Origin: Venturia oleaginea
Lineage: Eukaryota; Ascomycota; Dothideomycetes; Venturiales; Venturiaceae
Length of the DNA: 64,000 nt
Reading direction: 5' to 3'
Assembly: GCA_013176395.1 (NCBI GenBank)
Contig: JABMLP010000023.1
Coordinates: forward strand, 868,001-932,000
In this document: positions 21,815 to 30,563 of the stretch, piece after piece
Layout: every line of letters begins with the position of its first letter
Position numbering within the stretch: position 1 is the first letter of the stretch
Program-made: the position numbers and the translations under genes
The notes under the pieces: generated by a model
Seen by the model: the letters and a program-made list of their open reading frames with translations, nothing else
What the model was told of the DNA's origin: nothing
Databases searched by the model: none

Positions 21815-22147
21815 TGTTAAGGGATGGAATCCTTCTCTCTAGCTTATCCATGACTGGATTTCCAATTGTTCTCTTGTTATTCTGCAAGCTGTCATGTTCT
21901 ATTTTGCAAGCTGTCATGTTCTATTTTGCAAGCTGTCATGTTCTATTTCGCAAGCTGCCATGTTCTATTTTGCAAGCTGTCACGTTTCCATTTAAAGATA
22001 CTTTCTAGAAGGATCTATTGTAAGAGGAGGATTATATATACTAGCTATCCTTCCTGTACTTACACTTTCTTCTCTGTACTTAGATACTTTGAAATACAAG
22101 CAGTCTTCTCTCACTTGCGAAACACCTTTGAGGGTTGAACTCTTACA
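21815..22147 (+). repeat. 5' LTR of Ty3-B
   Basis: 333 bp, TG...CA ends, matching 27668-28000. It contains five 22-bp tandem units (TGCAAGCTGTCATG core, 21883-21991), a TATATATA box at 22033-22040 and GTACTTAGATA at 22076-22086, the predicted RNA 5' end that can anneal to the primer-binding site. Confidence 0.96.
22033..22040 (+). promoter_or_regulatory. TATA box in Ty3-B 5' LTR
   Basis: TATATATA, 35 bp before GTACTTAGATA. The spacing suits transcription starting at or just before 22076. The same arrangement is present in the Ty3-C LTR. Confidence 0.6.
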
Positions 22148-22148
22148 T

Positions 22149-22159
22149 TATCTAAGTAC
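22149..22159 (+). promoter_or_regulatory. Primer-binding site of Ty3-B (self-priming type)
   Basis: TATCTAAGTAC, starting 1 nt after the LTR, is the exact reverse complement of GTACTTAGATA at 22076-22086 inside the LTR. Ty3-C has the same pair. Confidence 0.65.
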
Positions 22160-22811
22160 CTCAGTCTTACAAAGGAAGAAAGGCTCACAGAGAGCAAGCT
22201 CCAAAAAGGAATTTCAAGAAGAGGACACTTGTCCTAATCCAAGAAGCGAGGGCCAACCTCAAGGGCCAAACAGAAAGGAATTTCAAGAAGAGGACACTTG
22301 TCCTAACTCAAGAAGCAAGGGCCAACCTCAAAGGCCAACTTCAAGGGCCAACCTCAAGGGCCAAACAAAAAGGGAATTCAAGAGAATTCAAGCTGAGATT
22401 TTCTAGAAGGTGCTAGAATCTCCAAGAAGCAAGGGCCAACCGAAAGGGCCAATCCAAAAAGGGAATTCAAGAGAATTCAAACTGAGATTTTCTAGAACGT
22501 GCTAGAATCTCCAAGAAGCAAGGGCAGGTCATCCTAAGACAGCGTAGTCTTAGGAGTTGAAGCTGTAATAAGCTGAGGAAAGAAAGAGCTAGGGAGAGAG
22601 ATTTAATACACTTGGCCTTCACAGTCCCTGGGAGCTCTGTCCTTAGTAATAAGGATTGCAGAGCGGACTATAGTGTAAAAAATCCTTCTGGGATTCTATA
22701 GTCACCTTCCTATACTAATAGGCATTGACTCTATACTGCCTAGCAAATCTCTAGAGTAGAGCCTAGGAGTGTGTATAGTAGTGCTCTCTATTATCTCTCA
22801 TAGGTGAAAAT
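22160..22811 (+). other. Ty3-B leader (5' UTR) with short repeats and hairpin
   Basis: A 650-bp non-coding leader. From about 22200 to 22520 it consists of degenerate repeats built on GAATTTCAAGAAGAGGACAC and AAGAAGCAAGGGCCAACC. A perfect hairpin CCTAAGAC-AGCGTA-GTCTTAGG lies at 22533-22554. Related leader sequence with the same hairpin is kept in Ty3-C. Confidence 0.7.
22533..22554 (+). promoter_or_regulatory. Hairpin in Ty3-B leader
   Basis: 8-bp perfect stem CCTAAGAC/GTCTTAGG with a 6-nt loop. It is preserved in Ty3-C at 60139-60160, so it may be an RNA packaging, dimer or translation element. The function is inference. Confidence 0.5.
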
Positions 22812-23834
22812 ATGGAAGGAGAAGATCAGGAACAAAGAGTTCCTCAAGAACCCCAAGCCCTACAAGAAGCTATGGCAGCATTACAACATCAACTAGCCAT
22901 TCAGAACGATGCTATTACGCGTATTCTTACAATCTTGCCTAACACTACTCGCTCTGAGAACGTAGTAGAAGGACAAGAGACTAAGAATTCACAAAAAGAC
23001 AGAATACATAGGAAGAAAGCTGTACTTCCTAAGCTCCAAGAATTTGATGGCAAGCGTTCTGAATGGGCTCAGTGGTTTCAACAAGCAAGGATGAAGTTGG
23101 AGATAGACGCAGAATCTATAGGGGATAGTAGGAACCAATTTGCCTACATCTTCTCCTCTCTACGAGGCTCCGCAGCTCAGGCTACTCTGGCCTACGTAAA
23201 GACAGCTCCAGAGGAAGATAAAACGGGACAGAAATTGTTACAGTATATGGACAACTTCTATGGCGATCCAGTACAACAACAAAGAGCTACTGTAAGCCTG
23301 TCCACAATCAAACAAAAAGAGAAAGAACCCTTCTTCTCTTTTCTTCCCCGTTTTGAAACCACTCTTGCTAATGCTGGAGGAATGACTTGGCCTGACGCTG
23401 TTAAAATTGCATTTCTCCACAAAGCAATAAATCAAGAGCTGCGAAACCAGAGAATAGGCCAATCTCAGAGTACCTCCTACCAGCAGTTTGTGTCCGATCT
23501 TTTGAATACAAGTATGCAAATCACTACAGCAAAGATGCTCTCTTCCTCAGAAGATAAGTTACGATTCAGAGATAAAGAGAAGTCTTTTAAAGATCTGAAC
23601 GCTATGGACTGGGAGCCTACACGCGTAAACAAGTTAAAAATTTCGTCTAAAGCCTATGAATATAGGAAGGCAAATAACCTCTGCTTACGCTGTGGGAAGG
23701 CCGGCCATAGAATGAAAGACTGCTGGTTGGATACAGAGGTAGAAAGAGTCACGCAACTTGGTTCAAAAAGGGCCAAAGGAACCACTGAGGAGAATGAAGA
23801 AGTTGAAGAAGAGGACTACTCGGAAAAAGAGTAG
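22812..23834 (+). CDS. gag: Ty3-B Gag
   Basis: Intact 340-aa frame. It has a Gln/Glu-rich N-terminal helix, then a capsid-type domain (LPKLQEFDGKRSEWAQWFQQ at about residues 75-94, YMDNFYGDP, FFSFLPRFETTLANAG). A CCHC knuckle CLRCGKAGHRMKDC (C-x2-C-x4-H-x4-C) lies near residues 293-306, followed by an acidic tail. It ends GAA AAA GAG TAG, within the likely -1 frameshift window into pol. It is the structural protein of the virus-like particle. Confidence 0.94.
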   Translation: MEGEDQEQRVPQEPQALQEAMAALQHQLAIQNDAITRILTILPNTTRSENVVEGQETKNSQKDRIHRKKAVLPKLQEFDGKRSEWAQWFQQARMKLEIDAESIGDSRNQFAYIFSSLRGSAAQATLAYVKTAPEEDKTGQKLLQYMDNFYGDPVQQQRATVSLSTIKQKEKEPFFSFLPRFETTLANAGGMTWPDAVKIAFLHKAINQELRNQRIGQSQSTSYQQFVSDLLNTSMQITTAKMLSSSEDKLRFRDKEKSFKDLNAMDWEPTRVNKLKISSKAYEYRKANNLCLRCGKAGHRMKDCWLDTEVERVTQLGSKRAKGTTEENEEVEEEDYSEKE

Positions 23835-26800
23835 CCTCTATCCAAAGTCGTGGATGGAGGCGTAGAGTAGATAGAGCAAAATTGTCAAAGGAGTCAATTG
23901 AGAGAGTAAATAGTATTTTGAATTCGAACAAAGACACTGATTCACACCGTTCTCGGATAGAAAAAGAATGGGAGCAGTTCAGACCCAAGATGCTCTCCCG
24001 CCTTTTCTACACAAATACTATAGTGAACGATATATACTCTCTTAAAACTCTCCTTGATAATGGATCTAGCTGCTACGCATCAATAAACGAGGAGAAAGCT
24101 TCGCAGATGGACCTTGAAGTACTCCCTATTAGTCCGCGTACTATAGGTGGAGTTCTTAAGGAAGAAGGACAGACCCAAGTGACAAAAATTGCGAAGTTGA
24201 ACCTAGATTTAGGGGGACTTATATGCAACGCTTTTGCTTATATAGTCCCGGGACAATTTGAGGATCTTCTACTAGGCAGGCCTTTTCTCAAGGACACCAA
24301 AGCCGTTATCAATGAATCTAAAGGTACTCTTACCTTTGCAAACGGGATTAGCATTCGCGATGCTAAATTTGAAGACAAACTTGATATACAACAAGTAGCG
24401 CCCGTAAGATTCCACCGCCTTGTCACTTCTACACTTGAGAAAATCAAAGACGCGTCTAGAGTATTTGCTGTTACTCTTCGAGATATTGATATTGCCTTGA
24501 AGCCGAAAGTCCCTTTGACAACAGAGCAAATACTGGAATTGCTACCTAAGAGGTTTCATAAGTACGCTGCTGTCTTTGATCCTAAAAGGGCCGAGAGACT
24601 ACCACCGCATCGCCCTGGGATTGATCACGAAATACCTATAGAAGAAGGAAAACCACTTCCTTGGGGACCTCTATATGGTATGGGTCGAGAACAACTCCTT
24701 GTTTTGCGAAGGACTCTTACAGAGCTACTAGATAAAGGCTTTATCCGAGAGAGTAAATCAGTTGCTGCGTCTCCAGTTCTCTTTGTGAAGAAACCAGGAG
24801 GGGGCTTACGCTTTTGCGTAGACTACCGAGCCTTAAACGCAATTACTCGAAAGGATAGGTACCCGCTACCGTTAGTAAAAGAGACTTTACTAACCTTAGC
24901 TCGTGCTAAGTATCTTAGTAAGCTTGATGTAAATGCTGCCTTCCACAAGATTCGAATCGCAACGGGAGATGAGTTCAAAACTGCCTTTCGAACTAGATAT
25001 GGTCTATTTGAATGGCTAGTTACTCCCTTTGGCTTAACCGGTGCACCTGCGTCTTTTCAACGGTATATAAACTATATCCTTCGACGATACCTAGACGAGT
25101 TCTGCTCAGCTTATCTAGACGATATAGTAATATACTCTTCAAAGAACCTTAAAGACCATGAAGAAAAGACTGAAAAGATACTTCAAAGCTGCCTTAACGC
25201 TGGGTTATACCTTGATATTCGGAAGTGCGAGTTTAATACCAAACGAGTCAAGTATCTAGGCTTCGTTATAGATACTGAAACGGGCCTACACATGGATCCG
25301 GAGAAGATCAAAGCAATTAAAGAATGGGAACGTCCTACTACTCTACGAGGAGTACGTGGCTTCCTAGGCTTTACAAACTTCTACCGTGACTTTGTAAAAG
25401 ATAACTCAACAATAAGGGAGCCTCTGGTTCGCCTTACAAAGAAGAATACTCCATTTTTATGGGGAAAGGAGCAAGAAGAATCTTTTCAAAAACTTAAGGC
25501 AGAGTTTTGCAAAGAACCTGTCCTGTCTGCACTTGATGAAGATAAGCCTACGCGAGTAGAACCTGATGCTTCAGGCTGGGCTTCCGGAGCAGTACTTAGT
25601 CAAAAAGATGAGCTAGGTAACTGGAAACCATGTGCTTTCTTCTCTACTAAGCACTTGCCAGCCGAATGCAATTATGATATCCACGACAAAGAACTTATGG
25701 CTATAGTCAAAGCTCTAGTCCATTGGACTAGCGAGCTACTAAGCCTAAGTAAGCCATTCATTATCCTCACAGATCACAAGAACCTTGAGAAGTTTATGGT
25801 AAAAAGGGAACTAAATGAAAGGCAAATGAGATGGGCGCAGATACTAGCTAAGTTTAACTTCAAACTAGGCTATCGCCCAGGCTCTGAATCTGTAGTTCCA
25901 GACGCCTTAACTCGAAGGGATCAAGATCTCCCAAAGGATATTCAAGACCCAAGAATCGTTGAAAGAACTAGAACGTTATTACCTCCAAAGCTTTGGATTA
26001 ACGTTCTAGAGGATAAGACTCCTGCAAGAGAAGAAGCTGCCCAAGAAAATGCTCAAGAAGTAGACAAAGAACCTATCCCCTTTATACAAAATCCCTTTCT
26101 CTCAGGTGATCTAAGGGATAGATGGGAAACTGCACTCGAAGGAGATCTAGACTACAGACGTATTTTCCAAAGCGTTCTAAAGCAAGATAGGCAGTTCCCA
26201 TCTAAGCTAAAGGTTCCTACTTCTATAGGAGATTGTAAAGTCGAAAATAACCAGCTCTACTATAGAGACCGAATCTGGTTGCCCTCCTACGAGCCTCTCT
26301 TAACAGGAGTAATTCAAGAAATACACGATTCAGTCCTATCAGGGCATCCTGGACGAGAAGCTACTATTGCTATTCTCTCCAGACAGTTCTACTGGCCGGG
26401 ATTTGCTCAAGATATACGTCAGTTTATACGCAATTGTGACGTCTGCGGAAGAACTTCAGTCTGGCGAGACAAAAAGAAAGGTTTACTTAAACCTCTTCCT
26501 GTCCCTAGCCGTATCTGGCAAGATATTTCAGTAGACTTCATAGTCGAATTACCAGAGAGCCAAAGATGCACAAGACTCTGCGTTATTACTGACCGCTTGG
26601 GTAAAGGAACTATCCTGTTCCCAGTGCCTAAAGAACAGTTTGGAGCTGAAGGATTTGCAAAACTATTTATGCAGAACTACGTAAGATTACACTGGCTTCC
26701 TAGATCTCTAGTCTCAGATAGGGACACGCAATTTGTTAATGCTTTCTGGAAAGAAGTTTGTCACCTTCTTAAGATAGAGAGAAGACTCTCTACAGCGTAT

Positions 26801-27667
26801 CACCCTGAGACTGATGGATCTACGGAAAGAAGAAATCAAGAAGTTGAAGCCTATCTACGTAAGTTCTGTACATTTAGTCAGAACGACTGGGTCGAGCTCC
26901 TGCCTATTGCTCAAATATGCCTCGATAATAGACCAAACCAAGCTACGGGCCTATCGCCTTTCTTCTTAACCCACGGTTATAACATTGAGCATATAGGAAC
27001 TGTTGAAGCTCCCCAGGAAACCCCTAAGAATCCAAAAGAAAAAGCACAAGATCTTGTAGCAAAATTGAAGGACGCACAAGAATGGGCAGAAACGTCAATG
27101 GTATCAGCTCAGCAACAGCAAGAATACTACTCTAATAGAGATCGTGCTCCGGCTGACTCTTTTAAAGTGGGAGACAAAGTCTGGCTCAACCTAAAGAACG
27201 TAAAAACCCTACGTCCTTGTAAGAAACTAGACTGGATTCATGGGAAGTATACAGTTACACGAGTTATCAACTCAATGTCTTACGAGCTTGATACACCCAG
27301 AGGAATCCACAACCGATTTCATACGTCTTTACTTAGGAGAGCTGGCACAGATCCCCTACCTTCACAAATACAAGATAATACACAGCCGCCTCCTATAGTA
27401 ACTGAACAAGGAGACGAGGAATACGGTATCGAGGCTATTCTAGCCGCAAGATGGCGCCGGCGAGGTCGACAACAAACGCGAGAAGTCTTAGTTAAGTGGG
27501 TAGGCTACGTTGATCCTACGTGGGAACCCCTTAGCGAACTCCAACAAACTACAGCTCTGGACGCTTTTGAAAGTGCCTACGGCAACGTTCTTGAAAACGA
27601 CGGACCTATACTACGCCCTCAGAGACTACGCTCACATCGATCTACAAGAGAGGGGGGGAGGGGATAA
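23807..27667 (+). CDS. pol: Ty3-B Pol (PR-RT-RNase H-IN-chromodomain)
   Basis: One uninterrupted frame of about 1286 codons, -1 relative to gag and without an ATG near its start, so it is expressed as a Gag-Pol fusion. Domains in order: aspartic protease-like LLDNGSSCYAS near codon 85; RT with [19 protein letters not shown], then YLDDIVIYS; RNase H RVEPDASGWASGAVLSQ and TDHKNLEKF; integrase zinc finger HDSVLSGHPGREA to CDVCGRTS; integrase core SVDFIVELPE and SDRDTQFVNAFW, then ETDGSTERRNQE; and a C-terminal chromodomain (EAILAARWRR...VLVKWVGYVDPTWEP). The stop overlaps the polypurine tract. The protease has DNGS in place of the usual DTG/DSG. Confidence 0.95.
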   Translation, partial: RRGLLGKRVASIQSRGWRRRVDRAKLSKESIERVNSILNSNKDTDSHRSRIEKEWEQFRPKMLSRLFYTNTIVNDIYSLKTLLDNGSSCYASINEEKASQMDLEVLPISPRTIGGVLKEEGQTQVTKIAKLNLDLGGLICNAFAYIVPGQFEDLLLGRPFLKDTKAVINESKGTLTFANGISIRDAKFEDKLDIQQVAPVRFHRLVTSTLEKIKDASRVFAVTLRDIDIALKPKVPLTTEQILELLPKRFHKYAAVFDPKRAERLPPHRPGIDHEIPIEEGKPLPWGPLYGMGREQLLVLRRTLTELLDKGFIRESKSVAASPVLFVKKPGGGLRFCVDYRALNAITRKDRYPLPLVKETLLTLARAKYLSKLDVNAAFHKIRIATGDEFKTAFRTRYGLFEWLVTPFGLTGAPASFQRYINYILRRYLDEFCSAYLDDIVIYSSKNLKDHEEKTEKILQSCLNAGLYLDIRKCEFNTKRVKYLGFVIDTETGLHMDPEKIKAIKEWERPTTLRGVRGFLGFTNFYRDFVKDNSTIREPLVRLTKKNTPFLWGKEQEESFQKLKAEFCKEPVLSALDEDKPTRVEPDASGWASGAVLSQKDELGNWKPCAFFSTKHLPAECNYDIHDKELMAIVKALVHWTSELLSLSKPFIILTDHKNLEKFMVKRELNERQMRWAQILAKFNFKLGYRPGSESVVPDALTRRDQDLPKDIQDPRIVERTRTLLPPKLWINVLEDKTPAREEAAQENAQEVDKEPIPFIQNPFLSGDLRDRWETALEGDLDYRRIFQSVLKQDRQFPSKLKVPTSIGDCKVENNQLYYRDRIWLPSYEPLLTGVIQEIHDSVLSGHPGREATIAILSRQFYWPGFAQDIRQFIRNCDVCGRTSVWRDKKKGLLKPLPVPSRIWQDISVDFIVELPESQRCTRLCVITDRLGKGTILFPVPKEQFGAEGFAKLFMQNYVRLHWLPRSLVSDRDTQFVNAFWKEVCHLLKIERRLSTAYHPETDGSTERRNQEVEAYLRKFCTFSQNDWVELLPIAQICLDNRPNQATGLSPFFLTHGYNIEHIGTVEAPQETPKNPKEKAQDLVAKLKDAQEWAETSMVSAQQQQEYYSNRDRAPADSFKVGDKVWLNLKNVKTLRPCKKLDWIHGKYTVTRVINSMSYELDTPRGIHNRFHTSLLRRAGTDPLPSQIQDNTQPPPIVTEQGDEEYGIEAILAARWRRRGRQQTREVLVKWVGYVDPTWEPLSELQQTTALDAFESAYGNVLENDGPILRPQRLRSHRSTREGGRG
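23822..23829 (+). promoter_or_regulatory. Candidate -1 frameshift site, Ty3-B gag-pol
   Basis: GGAAAAAG just before the gag stop. The pol frame (-1) is open from 23807 and so overlaps the end of gag by 28 nt. The TCGGAAAA core is shared with Ty3-A at the same place. Confidence 0.6.
27645..27667 (+). promoter_or_regulatory. Polypurine tract of Ty3-B
   Basis: A purine run (GAGAGGGGGGGAGGGGATAA) ends exactly at the 3' LTR start. It also encodes the C-terminal Pol residues and stop. Confidence 0.85.
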
Positions 27668-28000
27668 TGTTAAGGGATGGAATCCTTCTCTCTAGCTTAT
27701 CCATGACTGGATTTCCAATTGTTCTCTTGTTATTCTGCAAGCTGTCATGTTCTATTTTGCAAGCTGTCATGTTCTATTTTGCAAGCTGTCATGTTCTATT
27801 TCGCAAGCTGCCATGTTCTATTTTGCAAGCTGTCACGTTTCCATTTAAAGATACTTTCTAGAAGGATCTATTGTAAGAGGAGGATTATATATACTAGCTA
27901 TCCTTCCTGTACTTACACTTTCTTCTCTGTACTTAGATACTTTGAAATACAAGCAGTCTTCTCTCACTTGCGAAACACCTTTGAGGGTTGAACTCTTACA
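27668..28000 (+). repeat. 3' LTR of Ty3-B
   Basis: 333 bp, no difference seen from 21815-22147. It is followed by the ACAGG target duplication (28001-28005). Confidence 0.96.
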
Positions 28001-28005
28001 ACAGG

Positions 28006-28088
28006 TTACTACTAATGCTGCCGTTGGGAAGGGAATTGATATATTACTTGTTCTAGGAAGACTGGCCTTGGTAATATTGCTAGTCTAA
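28006..28088 (+). pseudogene. 3' end of the Ty3-B-disrupted secreted-protein gene
   Basis: Joined to 21814 it continues the host frame as TTNAAVGKGIDILLVL and a further hydrophobic run to TAA at 28086-28088. A small-residue site followed by about 15 hydrophobic residues fits a GPI-attachment signal. It is cut off from its promoter and signal peptide by 6.2 kb of retrotransposon. Confidence 0.75.
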
Positions 28089-28675
28089 GAACTATTCTAG
28101 TAGGCGGAAGATATATTAGATAGGGTACTAGTATATATATTGTATAAGAGCGAGACTTGAAAGGACTACTTCGTCCGAAAAAGTTTTCTCGAATAGTAAT
28201 AGCTTATCTCTACCCGTCTTCTCTCTCTAGTCCTATATCTTTACTCTAAAAACTTTTGACGGCACGGCACGTGACCATTAAATCACGTGCCGTGGCTCGT
28301 GCACTTTCTCTACTTAGTTGGAGTTTCCTTACAACTCTTACCTCTCTACCTTAGATCCTAAGTGTAATTCGGTGACATGTTCTGAAGTGCCTTGTGCCTT
28401 CGTATGGATATGTCGTGCCGTCACATTATCTAAGGTCTGGCATGGCAGCCATCCTCATCACGTGACAACGTGGCAAACGCATGGGTTCCAGCCACACTGT
28501 GGCAAGAGGAATATCAACTAGCGCGGCTCGTAGTTTCTAACTCTCTATCTGATATTCTTTTATCACACCTAGCAATTGGAATCTTAGTTCATTCTAGTTC
28601 ATTCAATGCTCGCCGTGACAAAAACTGCTTTAAAATATAGGTCCTACCTACTTTGTATTATAAACTACGTCTAAC
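28089..28675. other. A+T-rich intergenic DNA
   Basis: TpA-rich sequence (TAGATAGG, TATATATATTG) without a supported gene. It contains an inverted repeat around GCACGTGACCATTAAATCACGTGC at about 28266-28290, with CACGTG (E-box-like) arms. Confidence 0.5.
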
Positions 28676-28960
28676 TGTCACGGGATGGTATCCTATATCC
28701 ATTTTATCCTAGGTGGATTCTTAGCAAATCCTGGTAGGTTCCTGATAGTTTCTCACGTGCGCCTAGCAGGGATTATTCAGGGACTGTTTCACATGCGCTT
28801 CTACTCCTTTCTATTCTCTTCTCAGGACAGCATGTCTTTTTCCTACTTAGAAGATTATATATACAAGTTGTCCTTCCTGTACCTACTCTTTTGTTTCTGC
28901 ACTTAGATACTTGAAATATAAGCTGTCTTCCCTCACTTGCGAAACACCTTTGAGGGTTGA

Positions 28961-30563
28961 TTGATTGATTGATTGATTTTATCCTCCTCGGTTGCAGCCG
29001 CTTAATCAGGCAGCTATGTCCGGTTAGGAGGACTTCATCAGACAGCCGACACGTGATAGATTATATAATCCACCGCGCCCCACTTCGCCCCGTTCACTGA
29101 AACAAGACCAGCTGTCCCCTCCGTCCTCCCTCTTTTCCCTTAACCAGTATCTCCAAATGCCCGCTGGCTCTTGTAGATACTGGTTATTCTGCTAGTATAT
29201 CTGTGCTATGTAGACTCAAGAGGCAATGCCTCGTGTTTCGCTATCCTTCTACCTACAGTCTCCCTCTAATGCTCAGCTTTGTCTATCTGTTTCGCCTTAT
29301 CCCTCAAGGCCAATGGGTTCCCTAAGTATGTTTCTGCTTGTGAAAGTTGCCTTGCACCAGATTCCTATGCGGCGGTGTATTTGGTTGTGTGATGCTGGAG
29401 ACAATAGTAACCATCGTAGTCGTGATTTCGCTGCTTCGGTGTGATACTCCGGGTATGCCCGTGGACGAGGCTGTCTGGTAGCTGCCGTATTGTATGGCGC
29501 CGATCGTGCTATAGACCTGCCGTCTTATAGTCGGAGCCTATCTGCTGCTAGTTCGCTCTCCCTACTTGCTATATCGCGCTCCTACTCTTGCCAATGCCAT
29601 AACTGGGACGCAACAGTCTGGGGAGAGGCTCAAGGCTACGTCTGCTGGCTTGTAGGGAGGGGATTTGCCGCCAATAAGCTCCTTCTATACGTCCTTACTG
29701 CTTACTGTGTTGCGCACCTACTCTTGCCAATGCCATAACTGGGACGCAACAGTTTGGGGAGAGGCTCAAGGCTCTGGACATCAGCTTGCAGCAGGACGGT
29801 TTGCGGAGACGATAGTAGATGAGGTTCTCTAGCAGCTGCCGTATCGTGTCGCACCGATTGTGTTGTAGACCTGTCGTCTTATAGTCGGAGCCTATCTGCT
29901 GCCAGTCGCTCTCCCTGCTTGCTATATCGCGCACCTACTCTTGCCACTGCCATAACTGGGACGCAACAGTCTGGGGAGAGGCTCAAGGCTACGTCTGCTA
30001 GCTTACAGGGAGGGGATTTGCCGCCAATAGGCTCCTTCTATGCGTCCTTACTACTTACTGTGTCGCGCACCTACTCTTGCCAATGCCATAACTGGGACGC
30101 AACAGTTTGGGGAGAGGCTCAAGGCTCTGGGCAACAGCTTGTAGCAGGACGGTTTGCCAAGACGTTGGGAGAGATTGTCTAGTCGTTGCAGTGGTGTGTG
30201 GTGCCGATTGTTGCACACCGGGCGTCTGGTGTTTGAGTTGTGTTGAAGGTATTGCCGTTCTAGCAGTGACTCGTCGACTCGGAGCGTTGCAGTGTCATCT
30301 GGGGTGATGGACTAGCCGGGAGATAGTGACTAGATGGTTGCTGTTGTCTTTGGTGGACGCATCGTTCGTGTAGCTTGCTCATGTATTCGTCTGCTTGCTC
30401 TGCCGTGGCCGCGACGGCGACTCTAGAGATATCTCATCGACGCTGAGGGACGCGCGATGGCCTCTAGAGGCCGGAGCGGCCACTGGCAGAGGTGTTTTGA
30501 TGATCCTTAGATGATACTTCTGTAAATTCCAAAAATTGAGTTCTCGCTGTGTGTGCTGTTTTC
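28961..30563 (-). mobile_element. 1.6-kb non-LTR-type retroposon, copy 1
   Basis: A 1603-bp insertion flanked by a 17-bp target duplication ACACCTTTGAGGGTTGA (28944-28960 and 30564-30580). In its own sense (minus) it starts GAAAACAGCACACACAGCG and ends in a short repeat tail AAAATCAATCAATCAATCAA. Long target duplications and a simple-repeat 3' tail point to target-primed reverse transcription. A nearly identical copy lies at 54633-56233 in the other orientation, with one tail unit fewer. No reverse transcriptase is encoded and the frames are all under about 90 codons, so it is non-autonomous. Its middle is a nested tandem repeat. No known family is recognised. Confidence 0.75.
29576..30145. 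repeat. Nested tandem repeat inside retroposon copy 1
   Basis: The segment CCATAACTGGGACGCAACAG with its flanks (CTCTTGCCA before, GGGGAGAGGCTCAAGGCT after) occurs four times, starting near 29583, 29711, 29937 and 30069. Spacings of about 128, 226 and 132 bp mean a unit of about 355 bp is duplicated and holds an older inner duplication. The same pattern is in copy 2. Confidence 0.8.

Larger units (their letters stand above)
21815..28000 (+). mobile_element. Intact Ty3/gypsy chromovirus Ty3-B
   Basis: A 6186-bp element with 333-bp LTRs that read identically, beginning TGTTAAGG and ending CTCTTACA. It is flanked by a perfect 5-bp target duplication ACAGG (21810-21814 and 28001-28005). It carries a self-complementary primer-binding site, a long leader with short repeats, gag, pol in the -1 frame with all domains plus a chromodomain, and a polypurine tract against the 3' LTR. 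No stop or frameshift interrupts gag or pol. It sits inside a host gene and is a good candidate for a recently active element. Confidence 0.97.

Noticed and set aside
21866..22138. 90-codon frame within each Ty3-B LTR
   Set aside because: Produced by the tandem repeat reading through. No domain, and it lies across the promoter region.
29018..29045. CTGATGA followed by a GTCC...GGAC stem on the minus strand of the retroposon, like a hammerhead ribozyme core
   Set aside because: The GAAA that must follow stem II is absent (the sequence is ATAG), so the catalytic core is not met.
30459..30472. Perfect palindrome GGCCTCTAGAGGCC in retroposon copy 1 (also in copy 2)
   Set aside because: Short, and present in both only because the copies are nearly identical. 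No function can be argued from it.
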